Made by a program: the position numbers and the translations under genes. A stretch of DNA of 64,000 bases. Source: Thermosipho ferrireducens (GTDB taxonomy: Bacteria; Thermotogota; Thermotogae; Thermotogales; Fervidobacteriaceae). The notes below the pieces were generated by a model. That model worked only from the letters and a program-made list of their open reading frames with translations. It did no database searches and had not been told where the DNA came from. Where the stretch lies: NCBI RefSeq assembly GCF_017358165.1, contig NZ_CP071446.1, forward strand, positions 1,116,001 to 1,180,000, read 5' to 3'. Shown here one piece after another: positions 53,653 through 63,942 of the stretch (position 1 is the stretch's first letter; each line of letters opens with the position of its first letter).

Positions 53653-54720
53653 TTGAAAATAGGAATAATATTTGGTACGCGTCCAGAGGTTATCAAAGTA
53701 GCTCCGGTGTATATGAAAGCTTTAGAAATGGGGTTAGAAGTAAGGGCAATAGCAACAGCTCAGCATAGACAGATGATGGATATGATGCTTAAAGTTTTTA
53801 ATATAACACCTGACTATGATATGAACATAATGACACAAAATCAGTCTCTGAATACCGTAGCAGCCAAGGTTATAACTTATTTGGATGAGTATATTACAAA
53901 AGAAAAATTTGACTGGATTTTTGTACAGGGTGATACTACCACTGCAATGGCATCTGCGATTGCTGCATTTCATAGAGGTGCCAAAGTTGGGCATATTGAG
54001 GCTGGCTTGAGAAGCGGTGATTTATACGACCCGTTTCCCGAGGAAATGAATAGACAGGTAATTGATCGTGTTGCTGAGTTAATGTTTGCTCCAACTGAAA
54101 TTTCTGCCTATAATCTTGAAAGTGAAGGGTTTTCAAAAGAGAGAATTAAAATTACAGGCAACACGGTGGTAGATGCATTAAATTTTATTTCAGAAAAGTT
54201 TGACCTTGATAAGGCAAGAGAAAAGGTAATAGATGTTAGAGACTACGTTCTTGTCACACTACATAGAAGGGAAAACTGGGGAACAAAAATGGCTGCTATT
54301 CTTGAAGGGATCAAAAGATTTTCTTTAGAGTATAATATCCCCATAGTATTTCCTGTACATTTAAATCCAAAAGTTCGCGAGGTTGTAAATCCAATATTGA
54401 AAGAATATAAAAATGCCATATTACTTGAACCAGTGGATTATATTACATTTTTGTCTCTTTTAAAGGGAGCAAAAATTGTAGCTTCTGATAGCGGAGGGGT
54501 TCAAGAGGAAGCTCCAAGCTTTTCAAAATACGTGGTAGTTTGTAGAAATACTACTGAAAGGCCGGAGCTAATCCAGAGTGGTTTTGGAACACTTGCTGGG
54601 ACAACAGCAGAAAGTGTTTATAAAGCGCTTGTAAATGGTGTTAGTGTTAATTTGACCAATCTAAAAAATCCCTTTGGAGATGGTAATGCGGCAGGAAAAA
54701 TATTAAATGCTATAATATAA
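53653..54720 (+). CDS. wecB: UDP-N-acetylglucosamine 2-epimerase
   Basis: 355 residues with a GT-B-like fold. 'GIIFGTRPEVIKVAPV' is the N-terminal signature, with 'TAQHRQMMD', 'VQGDTTTAMASAIAAF', 'HIEAGLRSGDLYDPFPEEMNR' and 'VASDSGGVQEEAPSF' downstream. It converts UDP-GlcNAc to UDP-ManNAc, the donor used by TagA/WecG-type transferases such as the one at 3.1 kb. The TTG follows AAGGAGGG. The gene begins one base after the MFS stop. Confidence 0.96.
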   Translation: MKIGIIFGTRPEVIKVAPVYMKALEMGLEVRAIATAQHRQMMDMMLKVFNITPDYDMNIMTQNQSLNTVAAKVITYLDEYITKEKFDWIFVQGDTTTAMASAIAAFHRGAKVGHIEAGLRSGDLYDPFPEEMNRQVIDRVAELMFAPTEISAYNLESEGFSKERIKITGNTVVDALNFISEKFDLDKAREKVIDVRDYVLVTLHRRENWGTKMAAILEGIKRFSLEYNIPIVFPVHLNPKVREVVNPILKEYKNAILLEPVDYITFLSLLKGAKIVASDSGGVQEEAPSFSKYVVVCRNTTERPELIQSGFGTLAGTTAESVYKALVNGVSVNLTNLKNPFGDGNAAGKILNAII

Positions 54721-54737
54721 CTTGTAGGGGGGAAAAT

Positions 54738-55724
54738 ATGAGCATAGGTGATGAAAAATTTATAGTAATTTTTGCTGCAGTGGTAATAACCTTATTAGGA
54801 ATTTTTTTGTTGATACCTAAAGAAAAATCGTTAGACTTTAATGGTGTTGTTGTAAGAAAAATTCCTGGTAATTCGATAGTAGTAGAGAAGGATTTAACAG
54901 CAGGAGATAGAATAAAACAATTGTATGAAAAAGATCAGTTATTTGTTTTTGAGGGAACTTTTATAGCAAATGTTAAACAAGAAAATCAAGCCTGGCAACA
55001 GGCAGGTAATAAAGCAAGAGAAGAGCTCGCCACTTTTTTAGGCGCTGAAATAAAGAGTAATAGTAAACTTACAGAAGAATTAGGAAAGTTTTTTAATAAC
55101 AGTTCTTACAGTCAGGGTGTAAATGTTGTTGTAAACAATTACGTTGCCAGTTCAAAAATAATTGCGAAATGGAAAATTCCTCAGGGAAGGAATATTTTTG
55201 AATATCATGTGCTTGTTTATTATGATCCGGAGTTTTTTGAAAATACAATCCAGGATTTTATCAAAAGTGAGGAAAAACGAGAAAAGAATATCCAATACTC
55301 ATTATCTGAGGGGGTTCGGAAAAGTCTTTTAGATTACAATGTGTTTTTGAGATATGTGTTTGAACCAAATTTTAGAGATTTCATCATGTATTTATTTACT
55401 TTTAATGATGGAAAGTTTATATACTTTAAAAAATTAGAAAAGCAGGATACTGATACTGCTTTGTTTAGAAAAATTCGCGAATCCGTTGAAAAAGAATCAA
55501 TTGATGTCTTTAGGTTAATTGTTAAAGATGGAAAAGTTGTTTATTACGACTCCAAAACTAAGAGTTTCAATGAAAAATTTGGAAAAGAAATTGCAAAAAT
55601 TTATGCTAACCAATTAATTGAAAAAGTTCCTCGGTTTGGTTATGGAATGTATAATTTAGCATTTTTCAGAATAAATCTTCATAGGAAAATTTATGTGCTT
55701 GTATTAATAAAACCAGTGAGATAA
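54738..55724 (+). CDS. Single-pass membrane protein with LPP20-like domain
   Basis: 328 residues. One membrane segment near the N-terminus (FIVIFAAVVITLLGIFLLI) precedes a mixed alpha/beta extracytoplasmic part. 'AWQQAGNKAREELATFLGAEI' resembles the LPP20 domain found in lipoproteins and flagellar/envelope proteins. There is no lipobox. The function is unknown. The ATG follows GTAGGGGGG. It lies between wecB and plsY. Confidence 0.7.
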   Translation: MSIGDEKFIVIFAAVVITLLGIFLLIPKEKSLDFNGVVVRKIPGNSIVVEKDLTAGDRIKQLYEKDQLFVFEGTFIANVKQENQAWQQAGNKAREELATFLGAEIKSNSKLTEELGKFFNNSSYSQGVNVVVNNYVASSKIIAKWKIPQGRNIFEYHVLVYYDPEFFENTIQDFIKSEEKREKNIQYSLSEGVRKSLLDYNVFLRYVFEPNFRDFIMYLFTFNDGKFIYFKKLEKQDTDTALFRKIRESVEKESIDVFRLIVKDGKVVYYDSKTKSFNEKFGKEIAKIYANQLIEKVPRFGYGMYNLAFFRINLHRKIYVLVLIKPVR

Positions 55725-55749
55725 ATTAATTTTAATATGGAGGTGCAAC

Positions 55750-56355
55750 GTGAAAGCTCTTATAATATCAGCAATAATAGGATATCTAATTGGTGGAATT
55801 CCTTTTAGTTTTATAATAGCCAGATTGAAAGGAATAGATATAAGGAAAGTTGGAAGTGGTAATGTTGGTGGAACAAATGTTTTAAGAAGCGCTGGAGCTC
55901 TGGCAGGTGCATTTGCGTTTGCACTGGACATATTAAAAGGCGTTTTGGCAGTTTTTATCGTGAGAAAATATGGGATAAATTTTCAAATTATCGCAGGAAT
56001 TTTCGCTGTTATAGGGCACTGCTTTCCAGTATATCTAAAGTTTAAAGGTGGAAAAGGTGTTGCGACAACTTTTGGAGTTTTTCTTGGGATTTATTATTTA
56101 TCGGGTTTGATTTTCTTTATTTTCTGGATTATAACGGTGATTTTTACAAAGTACGTTTCTCTTTCTTCTATAATAGGACTTCTGGCTGGAAGCGTGTTTG
56201 CGCTGATAATGGGAAAAAGTTATTGGATTGTATTTTTAGCATTAGCGTTGTTTTCTATTTTACGACATAAAGACAATATTCAGAGGCTCATTAGTGGTAA
56301 TGAAAGAAAAACTGATGTGGTGAAATATTTTCTTGGGAAGAAAGGAAGAAAATAG
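55750..56355 (+). CDS. plsY: Acyl-phosphate:glycerol-3-phosphate acyltransferase
   Basis: 201 residues with five membrane helices. The N-terminal motif 'GYLIGGIPFSFIIA' leads to 'IRKVGSGNVGGTNVLRSAG', and a glycine-rich loop 'KFKGGKGVATTFGVF' holds the catalytic region. It uses acyl phosphate to acylate glycerol 3-phosphate, the first step of phospholipid synthesis, upstream of CdsA. The GTG follows GGAGGTG. It is closely followed by the beta-propeller gene (2 bp). Confidence 0.95.
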   Translation: MKALIISAIIGYLIGGIPFSFIIARLKGIDIRKVGSGNVGGTNVLRSAGALAGAFAFALDILKGVLAVFIVRKYGINFQIIAGIFAVIGHCFPVYLKFKGGKGVATTFGVFLGIYYLSGLIFFIFWIITVIFTKYVSLSSIIGLLAGSVFALIMGKSYWIVFLALALFSILRHKDNIQRLISGNERKTDVVKYFLGKKGRK

Positions 56356-56357
56356 TA

Positions 56358-57863
56358 ATGAAAGAAAAATTAATAGTGTTAGTTCTTGGTTTGATTCTGA
56401 TTGGTACTTCAGTTTTTGGGTTGCTTACTGAAGAACAGAGTCGCAAATTTTTAAGCGAAGCTATAAATCTCTGGAAGGAACGGCAATACGAGAGTGCTGA
56501 TAAAAAAATGCTGGATGCTCTAACTGGAAGTATCAACGCTGTTGAAATTCCATGGTATTGGTACTTTCAGTCAAAATTGGATGTTTACGTTGGTCAGGTG
56601 GATAAAGCTATAGAGAATTTAAAAACCATACTTACAATAACAAATTCAAAGGAGATTTCTGAACTTTTAAAAAAAATAAAAAAGTTCAGAATCCCTGAAA
56701 ACTCTATTTCGAAAAACTTTAAAATTAAGTTCATTGATTCTTTTTCTGGGGTTGTTAATGGCAAAGAATACTTCTATTCTATTACATCAATAGCTATTTT
56801 TGGCGATAAAATATACTTAACAGATTATGAAAATAAAAGAATAATTATTTTGAAAGATAGAGTGCTCTGGAAAATTATAAAAACAAATTATAAGCCAAAG
56901 TATATAACCATAGATAGTTATGGAAGAGTGTATGTCCTTTCTGATAACTCCCTTTTTAATTTGAATACTGATAAACCTATCTTAGAAAATTTAGCATCTC
57001 CAATAATTGCAGGAGTGGATAGAGCAGACAGAATTGTTATGGTTGATATGAACGGAATAATAATCTATGATCACGGAAAACTTATTAGAAAAGAGCTAAA
57101 ACAACCATTTATACCTCTTGATGCGGATATAAATTACAAAAATCTTTACATACTCGATGGATTTAACAATAGAATAGTTCTTTTTGATATTTATACATTA
57201 GATTATGTAAAGGAAATTCCATTAAACAAAAATGTTTGGTCCTTTGAGGTTTCGCCAGATGGGGAAATAATTTATCTGGAAGGTAACACTCTGATTGCTG
57301 GTAATACTAAATTTAGTTTAAAAAGCTCTCCTATGTTTATAGAGTACTTTTATCCGCATTTATTTGTAATTGATTGGAAGGCAGATAAAATAACATGGTA
57401 TTTACTTAAAGATGAGAAGCCTATCTTTATAAATATCGATAATTTTAAGACCACAGAATCCACTTTAACTGCTCAGATAAGGATAGAAGACTATTATGGA
57501 GATAGTATACATCTTGCTAAAGATTTTATAACTACTTTCGAGCAAGATGTAAGAGAATTTGCTTCTGTTACGTATGAAACTTTAGACGCATCGATAGTGA
57601 ATCTGAAAAAAGATAGCGGAATCGAGGTTATAACAGAAAGATTTTTAGGCAGAATTGTAAATGGTAACACAAAACTCTGGATATACACAGGAGGTTCACC
57701 ACTTTTTACAAAAAAGAAAGGAAAACTTGTATGGAAAATTACGTATGAGTATGCAAGACCTACTCTTTTCCCTTTAATGCGTTTTACTGTTCAGGTAAAC
57801 ATTGTAGATGAGATCTACTCTGATACAATAATTTTTACAGAGGGTGAAATAAATGGATCATAG
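56358..57863 (+). CDS. Exported protein with helical repeat and beta-propeller domain
   Basis: 501 residues with a signal peptide (KLIVLVLGLILIGTSVFG). The first ~100 mature residues are helical and TPR-like ('LWKERQYESADKKML', 'GQVDKAIENLKTIL'). The middle contains NHL/6-bladed-propeller-like repeats, for example 'FGDKIYLTDYENKRIIIL' and 'YKNLYILDGFNNRIVLFDI'. The last part is a von-Willebrand-free beta region. No catalytic site was seen. It overlaps the TPR gene by 11 bp, so the pair probably works together, perhaps in an envelope complex (inference). Confidence 0.78.
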   Translation: MKEKLIVLVLGLILIGTSVFGLLTEEQSRKFLSEAINLWKERQYESADKKMLDALTGSINAVEIPWYWYFQSKLDVYVGQVDKAIENLKTILTITNSKEISELLKKIKKFRIPENSISKNFKIKFIDSFSGVVNGKEYFYSITSIAIFGDKIYLTDYENKRIIILKDRVLWKIIKTNYKPKYITIDSYGRVYVLSDNSLFNLNTDKPILENLASPIIAGVDRADRIVMVDMNGIIIYDHGKLIRKELKQPFIPLDADINYKNLYILDGFNNRIVLFDIYTLDYVKEIPLNKNVWSFEVSPDGEIIYLEGNTLIAGNTKFSLKSSPMFIEYFYPHLFVIDWKADKITWYLLKDEKPIFINIDNFKTTESTLTAQIRIEDYYGDSIHLAKDFITTFEQDVREFASVTYETLDASIVNLKKDSGIEVITERFLGRIVNGNTKLWIYTGGSPLFTKKKGKLVWKITYEYARPTLFPLMRFTVQVNIVDEIYSDTIIFTEGEINGS

Positions 57864-58284
57864 TGTAATGAATGAATTTTTGAAGGCGATTGAATTTACA
57901 AAACTTGGAGAATATGAAAAAGCTATAGAGATTTATCAGCAATTAGCAGCTAAAAATATACCTGAAGCTTACAATAACCTCGGGAATATTTATAGAAAAA
58001 AGGGTCTTATTGGAAAAGCTGTTGAGATGTACAAAAAAGCAATAAATATAAATCCAGAATTTCCCGAGGCGTTTTTCAACATGGGGTGTGCGTTAATGGA
58101 AATTGACAAATACGATGAGGCTATAATGGCTCTTGAAAAATCTCAGAAGCTTGGATTGCATTCTTTTGATTTGGATGTACAACTTGCCTTGTGTTATATT
58201 GCAACGGGAAAGCAAAAGAAAGCTCAAGAAAAACTTTCCGATAAAAATGTTGAAAATGAAGTGAAAAAGTATTTGAAAGAATGA
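57853..58284 (+). CDS. TPR-repeat protein
   Basis: 143 residues made up of about three to four tetratricopeptide repeats ('AIEIYQQLAAKNIPEAYNNLGNIY', split across motif positions; 'AVEMYKKAININPEFPEAFFNMG'; 'EAIMALEKSQKLG'). There is no signal peptide, so it is cytoplasmic. TPR arrays bind other proteins. It overlaps the end of the beta-propeller gene. The ATG follows GAGGGTGAAATAA. Confidence 0.85.
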   Translation: MDHSVMNEFLKAIEFTKLGEYEKAIEIYQQLAAKNIPEAYNNLGNIYRKKGLIGKAVEMYKKAININPEFPEAFFNMGCALMEIDKYDEAIMALEKSQKLGLHSFDLDVQLALCYIATGKQKKAQEKLSDKNVENEVKKYLKE

Positions 58285-58299
58285 TGGGAGGGGGAACCT

Positions 58300-58983
58300 G
58301 TGAATGTTTCAGAAAGTTTAAATGTAAGCGATTTGCTGACTTATCTTAAACCTCTTGTAGATTACTGGTTTTATACACTTCCAGTAGCGTTCTTTTTATG
58401 GGTCGCTGCAAATTATGTTGAGAAGTTTGCTATCGCATTGATAGGATTCATTGCAGGAATAAATTTTATTTTCCCGTTTTTAATGGAAAAATTTCCGCAG
58501 CTTGATCAATGGCTTACAACCGATGTTTCAAAGCAAGTTGCTATGGTTATATTAGGTATTCTGGTAGCTGCTATTATTTATGCTTTATATAGAGCATTTG
58601 TTTTCATAGCTGGATTTTTAATACTTGGAATCATAGGATATTATGTAATAGATTTCGTTGTAAGATATTTCAGTATAAGTTTTCCAGCTGAGTCCGGGTA
58701 TTTTATTTTTGGTGGAGCTATTCTTTTTGGAATAATTGGAGGTTTTTTTGCTGCCAGGAAAAGCACAGAAATAGTAAGCATTCTTTCGATAATTGTAGGA
58801 TCTGCTGTTATAAGTAGTACAATTATAGCTGTAATAATTAAATACATTATCAAGTCAGAGGACTTTGAAAAGACGTTTTCTCAACCCGTTTATTCAAGCA
58901 TTTTTGTGGGACTTTTGCTTGTTTTTATAATCCTTGGATTTGTAATAAATTTTGGAAAAAGAAAAGGCAAAGAACGGGGGTGA
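58300..58983 (+). CDS. Multi-pass membrane protein, TMEM198/DUF4203-like
   Basis: 227 residues with about six or seven hydrophobic segments, many Gly-rich. Sequence such as 'VAMVILGILVAAIIYALYRAF', 'FIFGGAILFGIIGGFFAARKS' and 'SIFVGLLLVFIILGFVI' resembles DUF4203/TMEM198-type proteins. No functional residue was identified. A charged C-terminus (NFGKRKGKERG) is cytoplasmic. The GTG follows GGGAGGGGG. It ends just before pheT. Confidence 0.72.
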   Translation: MNVSESLNVSDLLTYLKPLVDYWFYTLPVAFFLWVAANYVEKFAIALIGFIAGINFIFPFLMEKFPQLDQWLTTDVSKQVAMVILGILVAAIIYALYRAFVFIAGFLILGIIGYYVIDFVVRYFSISFPAESGYFIFGGAILFGIIGGFFAARKSTEIVSILSIIVGSAVISSTIIAVIIKYIIKSEDFEKTFSQPVYSSIFVGLLLVFIILGFVINFGKRKGKERG

Positions 58984-58989
58984 ACAGAT

Positions 58990-61359
58990 TTGAAAGTACC
59001 TGTGGAATGGTTGAAAGATTTTGTAACGACTAACAAAAGTGTTAGTGAAATTGCTGAAAGATTAAGCCTTAGCGGAAACAATGTAGAACAAATAATTAAA
59101 CCTTTTCCCCTTTCAGGACCGATATTGGCAGGAAAAATAATAAACATACAGAAACATCCAGATGCGGATAAATTAGTTGTTTGTGAGGTAGAAATTGGGA
59201 ATGAAAAAAGAAATATAATTACAGGGGATTTAACGGTAAAAGTGAATGATATTATACCTGTGGCATTGGATGGGGCAATTCTTGCAAATGGGATGAAAAT
59301 TGAACGCAGAAAGATGCGAGGGGTTATTTCGGAAGGTATGATGTGTTCCCTGGAAGAATTAGGTCTTGAAGAAAAATCAGAAAGTGTTTATAGGTTTGAA
59401 GATCAGGTGCCAGTTGGAACTGATGTTGTTAAATATTTGAAGCTGGACGATGAGACATTGGATATTGAAATAACTCCCAATAGGCCTGATTGTTTGAGTA
59501 TTATTGGGATAGCTCGCGAGCTTTCTGCGCTGTTTAATATACCTCTTTCTGTTCCAGAAAATAATTATGAAAAAATGGGAAAGTGTGATGTAAGTGTAAC
59601 TATTGAAAGTGAAGGATGCTGGAGATATGTTGCTCGTGTTGTGAGGAATGTCAAAATCGGGGAGAGCCCATTATGGCTTAAAAGAAGATTAATATCAGCG
59701 GGAATTAGACCAATCAACAATATAGTTGATATAACGAATTATGTTATGTTAGAAACAGGTCATCCAGTTCACGCTTTTGATCTAAATATGGTTGGAAATA
59801 AAATTATTGTCAGAAATGCTAAAAAAGGTGAAAAGATTTTGCTTCTTGATGAAAAAGAATATGAAATGAAGGGTGGAGAAATTTTAATAACAAATGGTGA
59901 AAAGATTTTAGCACTTGGTGGCATAATGGGAGGAGAACTGACAGGAGTTAAAGAAACTACAACTGATTTGCTTTTAGAAGTGGCTATGTTTGATCCTGTT
60001 CAGATTAGAAAAGCTGCAAAACAACATGGGTTGATGACCGAATCATCATACAGATTCGAACGAGGCGTTGATCCTGATGATGCGTTGTTTGTAATGGAAA
60101 GGTTATCGACGTTGATTTATGAAATAGCTGGTGGTGTTTCCTCAGAAGTTCTTGATGTTTATTCAAAAAGAGTGGAGCCAGGAAAAATAATTTTCCAGAA
60201 ACAATTAATAGAGAATGTAATTGGTGTTCAAATTCCAGAAGATATTTCAAAAGCGATATTACAAAATCTTGGTTTTAAGGTTTTAGATAGAGATGAAAAA
60301 ACATGGGAAATTTGTGTGCCAACCTTTAGATATTTTGATATAGAAAGACCTATAGACATAGTTGAAGAAGTTGGAAGAATTTATGGTTACGACAGTGTTG
60401 AAAGCACACCGTTCCGGGTGTTAGTAGGGAAAGGTGGACGAACACGAGAACAAAGATTAAGATCAAAACTCAGGGAATTGATGGTGTCCCAGGGATTCAG
60501 TGAGGCTATCACTTTATCTTTTATATCTGAAAAAATTCATAAATGCTGGGGAATATCGAAAAATAGTGTACCACTTTTAAATCCAATAAATGAAGATATG
60601 AACATTATGAGGCCAACTCTTCTTTATGGATTGATGGAATCACTTTCGTATAATTATAAAAGACAAAACAGAGATGTTAAAATCTTTGAAATAGGGAACG
60701 TGTTTATTGGCGCAAAAGAACAACCAGAAAATGTTGAAAAAATAGCTGGGGTAGCCGTGGGAAGAATTAATAAATATGATTATACAGATAATAGAAAATT
60801 TAACTTTTACATTTTCAAAGGTATTTTAGATAACATTTCAAAATCTTTCGGGGTTAAATTTTCTTATGAAGATACAGAAATAGAAGGTTTTGTACCAACG
60901 CAAGTTGCAGCTGTAATTCTAAATGGTAAAAGAATAGGTTTCATTGGTATGTTGGAGCCAGATTTTGTAAACAAAGTTTATGATGTAAAAGATGAGGTAT
61001 TTGTGTTTGAACTTAGTACTAAAGAGCTTTATGAAAATTATATAGAGGTTCCAGAATATAAGGCAAGTGTGATATACCCAGGTATTAGAAGAGATATAGC
61101 ATTTCTTATTCCATCAAACTTTAAAGCTGGAATTTTAGTTGAAGAATTTGAAAAATCGAAAATTGTTGAAGAAGCTGGAATAGCGGATATATATAAAGGC
61201 AAAGGAATCCCTGAAGGATTTACAAGTGTAACATTTTATGCTGTTTTTAGATCACAGGATAAAACCTTAAATGATGAAGAAGTTAATAAGGAATGGGAAA
61301 ATATTAAACAAAATATTATTAACAAGTATCCAGTGAAAGTTCGATTTGAGGGGGCATGA
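58990..61359 (+). CDS. pheT: Phenylalanyl-tRNA synthetase beta subunit
   Basis: A 789-residue protein, the full length for PheT. An N-terminal OB-fold tRNA-binding domain ('[21 protein letters not shown]') is followed by the B3/B4 editing region ('[20 protein letters not shown]'), the catalytic-like core ('[19 protein letters not shown]', 'EIGNVF') and a C-terminal anticodon-binding domain ('[13 protein letters not shown]'). It pairs with PheS, whose gene is not in this window. The TTG start follows GGGGTGAACAG. Era begins just after the stop. Confidence 0.96.
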   Translation: MKVPVEWLKDFVTTNKSVSEIAERLSLSGNNVEQIIKPFPLSGPILAGKIINIQKHPDADKLVVCEVEIGNEKRNIITGDLTVKVNDIIPVALDGAILANGMKIERRKMRGVISEGMMCSLEELGLEEKSESVYRFEDQVPVGTDVVKYLKLDDETLDIEITPNRPDCLSIIGIARELSALFNIPLSVPENNYEKMGKCDVSVTIESEGCWRYVARVVRNVKIGESPLWLKRRLISAGIRPINNIVDITNYVMLETGHPVHAFDLNMVGNKIIVRNAKKGEKILLLDEKEYEMKGGEILITNGEKILALGGIMGGELTGVKETTTDLLLEVAMFDPVQIRKAAKQHGLMTESSYRFERGVDPDDALFVMERLSTLIYEIAGGVSSEVLDVYSKRVEPGKIIFQKQLIENVIGVQIPEDISKAILQNLGFKVLDRDEKTWEICVPTFRYFDIERPIDIVEEVGRIYGYDSVESTPFRVLVGKGGRTREQRLRSKLRELMVSQGFSEAITLSFISEKIHKCWGISKNSVPLLNPINEDMNIMRPTLLYGLMESLSYNYKRQNRDVKIFEIGNVFIGAKEQPENVEKIAGVAVGRINKYDYTDNRKFNFYIFKGILDNISKSFGVKFSYEDTEIEGFVPTQVAAVILNGKRIGFIGMLEPDFVNKVYDVKDEVFVFELSTKELYENYIEVPEYKASVIYPGIRRDIAFLIPSNFKAGILVEEFEKSKIVEEAGIADIYKGKGIPEGFTSVTFYAVFRSQDKTLNDEEVNKEWENIKQNIINKYPVKVRFEGA

Positions 61360-61360
61360 G

Positions 61361-62260
61361 ATGGAATCAGGTTTTGTGGCACTTTCAGGAAAACCAAATG
61401 TTGGAAAATCTTCCCTTGTAAACGCAATTCTGGGAAGGAAAATATTGATAGTTTCTGATAAACCCCAGACGACAAGGAATAGAATAAATGTTATATATAC
61501 AGATGATAATTCGCAGATAGTGTTTGTGGATACTCCTGGTATCCACAAACCTCTTTATCGATTGGGAGAATATATGGTTAAAGCAGCGGTAACAGCTTTA
61601 AAAGGTGTTGATATAGTGCTGGTTGTGGTGGACGCAAAAGATGGCATAAAGAAACCGGAAAAGTTTGTGTTTGAATATGTAAATAAATCTGGAACAAAAG
61701 CTATAGGAGTTATAAACAAAATTGATCTTGTAAGCAAGACAAGATTGCTGGAGTTATCAAGGGTAGTTGAAAAAGAACTTGAAAACTGTATAGGTGTTAT
61801 AAAGACATCTGCTGTCACTGGAGAAGGCATAAAAGAACTTTTAGATGTGATAAAAAATCATCTCTCTGAGGGGCCACAATTTTATCCGGAAGATATGGTG
61901 ATTGATAGACCATTTGCATTTATGGCTTCAGAAATTGTTCGAGAGAAAATATTTCAATACACGTATGAGGAAGTCCCCCATTCCACTGCTGTGATTGTTG
62001 AAGAGATAAAAGAACGCGAAAATAATGTAATTTACATAAGGGCAAACATATATGTGGATAGAAATAGTCAGAAAGGAATAATCATAGGTCATAAAGGCTC
62101 AATGATTAAAAAAATAGGCCAGGACGCAAGAAAAGAACTGGAATTTCTTACAAATCAAAAAATTTATCTTGATTTACATGTCAAAGTAAAAAGAAACTGG
62201 AGAGATAAAGACTTTATTATTTTAAATGAAATAGGAATGAGAGACGATATAAATCAATAA
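61361..62260 (+). CDS. era: GTPase Era
   Basis: 299 residues. The GTPase motifs are '[14 protein letters not shown]' (G1), 'QTTRN' (G2), '[15 protein letters not shown]' (G3) and 'NKIDL' (G4). The C-terminal KH domain has '[21 protein letters not shown]', which binds the 16S rRNA 3' end during 30S assembly. The ATG follows GAGGGGGC two bases after the pheT stop. It is the last gene of the long plus-strand run and is followed by a bidirectional terminator. Confidence 0.96.
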   Translation: MESGFVALSGKPNVGKSSLVNAILGRKILIVSDKPQTTRNRINVIYTDDNSQIVFVDTPGIHKPLYRLGEYMVKAAVTALKGVDIVLVVVDAKDGIKKPEKFVFEYVNKSGTKAIGVINKIDLVSKTRLLELSRVVEKELENCIGVIKTSAVTGEGIKELLDVIKNHLSEGPQFYPEDMVIDRPFAFMASEIVREKIFQYTYEEVPHSTAVIVEEIKERENNVIYIRANIYVDRNSQKGIIIGHKGSMIKKIGQDARKELEFLTNQKIYLDLHVKVKRNWRDKDFIILNEIGMRDDINQ

Positions 62261-62279
62261 TTAAAAATGTAAAAATAGC

Positions 62280-62303
62280 TTGGTTTCAAAGTATAGAAAC
62301 CAA
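62280..62303 (+). terminator. Bidirectional terminator between era and the convergent beta-helix gene
   Basis: TTGGTTTC/GAAACCAA is an 8-bp stem with loop AAAGTATA. A T-rich tract follows on the plus strand (TGTTTTTTATTT), and on the minus strand ATTTTTACATTTTT follows. Confidence 0.75.
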
Positions 62304-62316
62304 ACTAAAATGTTTT

Positions 62317-63267
62317 TTATTTACCTATGAAATAATCTGGTAAATCAAAGTTTTCTGGTAAAATGACGAATTCATCTTTTGAATAATTAAATATTCCTTC
62401 TATATTCCCGATAAATTGTTTCGAGTGTGGACAACTATTACATATTCTTTGGAGTATAAAAATGTCTATATTATTTTCAATAAAAGAGTTGTATAAAAAT
62501 TCAGATTTTGACTTTCCCATCAGTATTATACCCCTGTCTATCGTTTGAAACGTGTTAGATACAATCAAATAATTTCCATCTGATAAAACTAATCCAACAA
62601 TATTGTTGGAAAATTTCGAGTTACTTATTATAGTTTTTTTATTCATAGCTGAAATTCCTACCTGTAAATAAGAAAAATGAGATTTATAAACATCAAGTCG
62701 AGTTTTTCCTTTTGTGATTATTCCTCTGTTATTAAATAATGTAATTTGTTGAGATGAATTAACTGGTTTAGTTTTCTTTGCTCCATTTATACGAACGTTA
62801 AAAATTACAACTGAATTATGAATCTTTGTCGCACTGTCAGTTGAATCTGTGAAAATACCAATAGAATTTTCTCCTAAAACTATTTCCATGTTTTTTAAAA
62901 TAACTGTTGAGTCTATTGCTATAATGGCTGTTGTGTTTGTTGCAAATATTGATAAATCATTAAATTCGACTCTGGAATTCTCTATAAATATATTTGGATA
63001 TTTTATAGAATAGGATTTTAATGGCTTGGTTTTAATCCAAACATTTGGGGACTCGCCTACTATTTTTAAATTTTTGTTTATTATCTTTAAGTTTTCTTTA
63101 TAAACACCTTCTTTTATATGAATTATATCACCATTACTTGCTTTGTTGATCGCTTTCTGAATACTTTCTATATATCCAATGCTTTTTCCAACAATAAACG
63201 TTGTGTTTTGAGCTATACTAACCATCGAAATAATTAACCAACCTAAAATTATTAATATTTTTTTCAT
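62317..63267 (-). CDS. Exported right-handed beta-helix protein, copy B, with CNSCP tail
   Basis: 316 residues with a signal peptide (KILIILGWLIISMVSIAQ). The opening 'SIQKAINKASNGDIIHIKEG' and following repeats ('NLKIINKNLKIVGESPN', 'NNIVGLVLSDGNYLIVSN') are pectin-lyase-like parallel beta-helix. C276 and C279 form 'CNSCPHSKQFIGNIEG', matching copy A's tail ('CNSCPNTRKFTGVLKG') although the helix body is diverged. The copies differ throughout, so this is an old duplication or separate acquisition, not a recent copy. It is the second gene of a minus-strand pair with the Cys-rich protein. Confidence 0.82.
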   Translation of the reverse strand: MKKILIILGWLIISMVSIAQNTTFIVGKSIGYIESIQKAINKASNGDIIHIKEGVYKENLKIINKNLKIVGESPNVWIKTKPLKSYSIKYPNIFIENSRVEFNDLSIFATNTTAIIAIDSTVILKNMEIVLGENSIGIFTDSTDSATKIHNSVVIFNVRINGAKKTKPVNSSQQITLFNNRGIITKGKTRLDVYKSHFSYLQVGISAMNKKTIISNSKFSNNIVGLVLSDGNYLIVSNTFQTIDRGIILMGKSKSEFLYNSFIENNIDIFILQRICNSCPHSKQFIGNIEGIFNYSKDEFVILPENFDLPDYFIGK

Positions 63268-63335
63268 TTAAACCCTTCCTCTGTTTGTATAATACATTAA
63301 TTGGCTAATTTAAACACCAAAAAGAATCATAGATT

Positions 63336-63752
63336 TCAATTATTGCTATTACAGGGATAAATTGTTTTACATTCTATTTTAAAACATTGATAATTTCCTG
63401 GAACCCAACAAGCTACATGACAAGAAGCTATGCATGCATAATATGCTATCTTCCCTTTAATCCTTGCAATCTCACAACCTGTAGTACAATGAGCCATACA
63501 TGTTGTGTCCATATGCCCGGGTATATATCTCTTTTCAGTACATATACATTGCTTTAATGGTTCAGTAATAGATTCATTGCATTCTCTTAAAATATTCGGC
63601 GGACTTTGATTATATTCTGTCAAGAGTAAAACAGATGTTTCTGATTTTTCAAAAAAAGTAACACTTTCATTCAAAACTGTGAGGTTTCCATAAGTTATTA
63701 TTACAAGAAAATTCATATATAAAACAAATATCATTTTTACAGATGCCTTCAT
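63336..63752 (-). CDS. Exported Cys-rich protein, copy B (intact)
   Basis: 138 residues with a signal-like N-terminus (KMIFVLYMNFLVIITYG). The mature part has twelve cysteines, in clusters 'ILRECNESITEP', 'QCIC', 'TTCMAHCTTGC', 'YYACIASCHVACW', 'QCFKIEC' and 'YPC'. The 'ILREC(D/N)ES(L/I)TEP' and 'IYPC' parts are shared with the interrupted copy A at 25.2 kb. No known Cys-rich family was recognised, and the even cysteine count fits disulfide bonds in a secreted protein. The ATG follows AAGGGATATTT. It precedes the beta-helix gene by 68 bp on the minus strand. Confidence 0.75.
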   Translation of the reverse strand: MKASVKMIFVLYMNFLVIITYGNLTVLNESVTFFEKSETSVLLLTEYNQSPPNILRECNESITEPLKQCICTEKRYIPGHMDTTCMAHCTTGCEIARIKGKIAYYACIASCHVACWVPGNYQCFKIECKTIYPCNSNN

Positions 63753-63942
63753 AAATATCCCTTGCTTGATGTTATTTTAATAAAGCTACAATACTTTAAA
63801 AGGAGATATTTGATTCATGTGTATTTTATCATTTATATAATCACATTATCAAAACGAATAGGTTAATTATTTGTTAATCTCGCGTAGAACGATAGATATG
63901 AAAAATAGTTTAGAACCTATTTCATAGAAATCACTGAAAACC

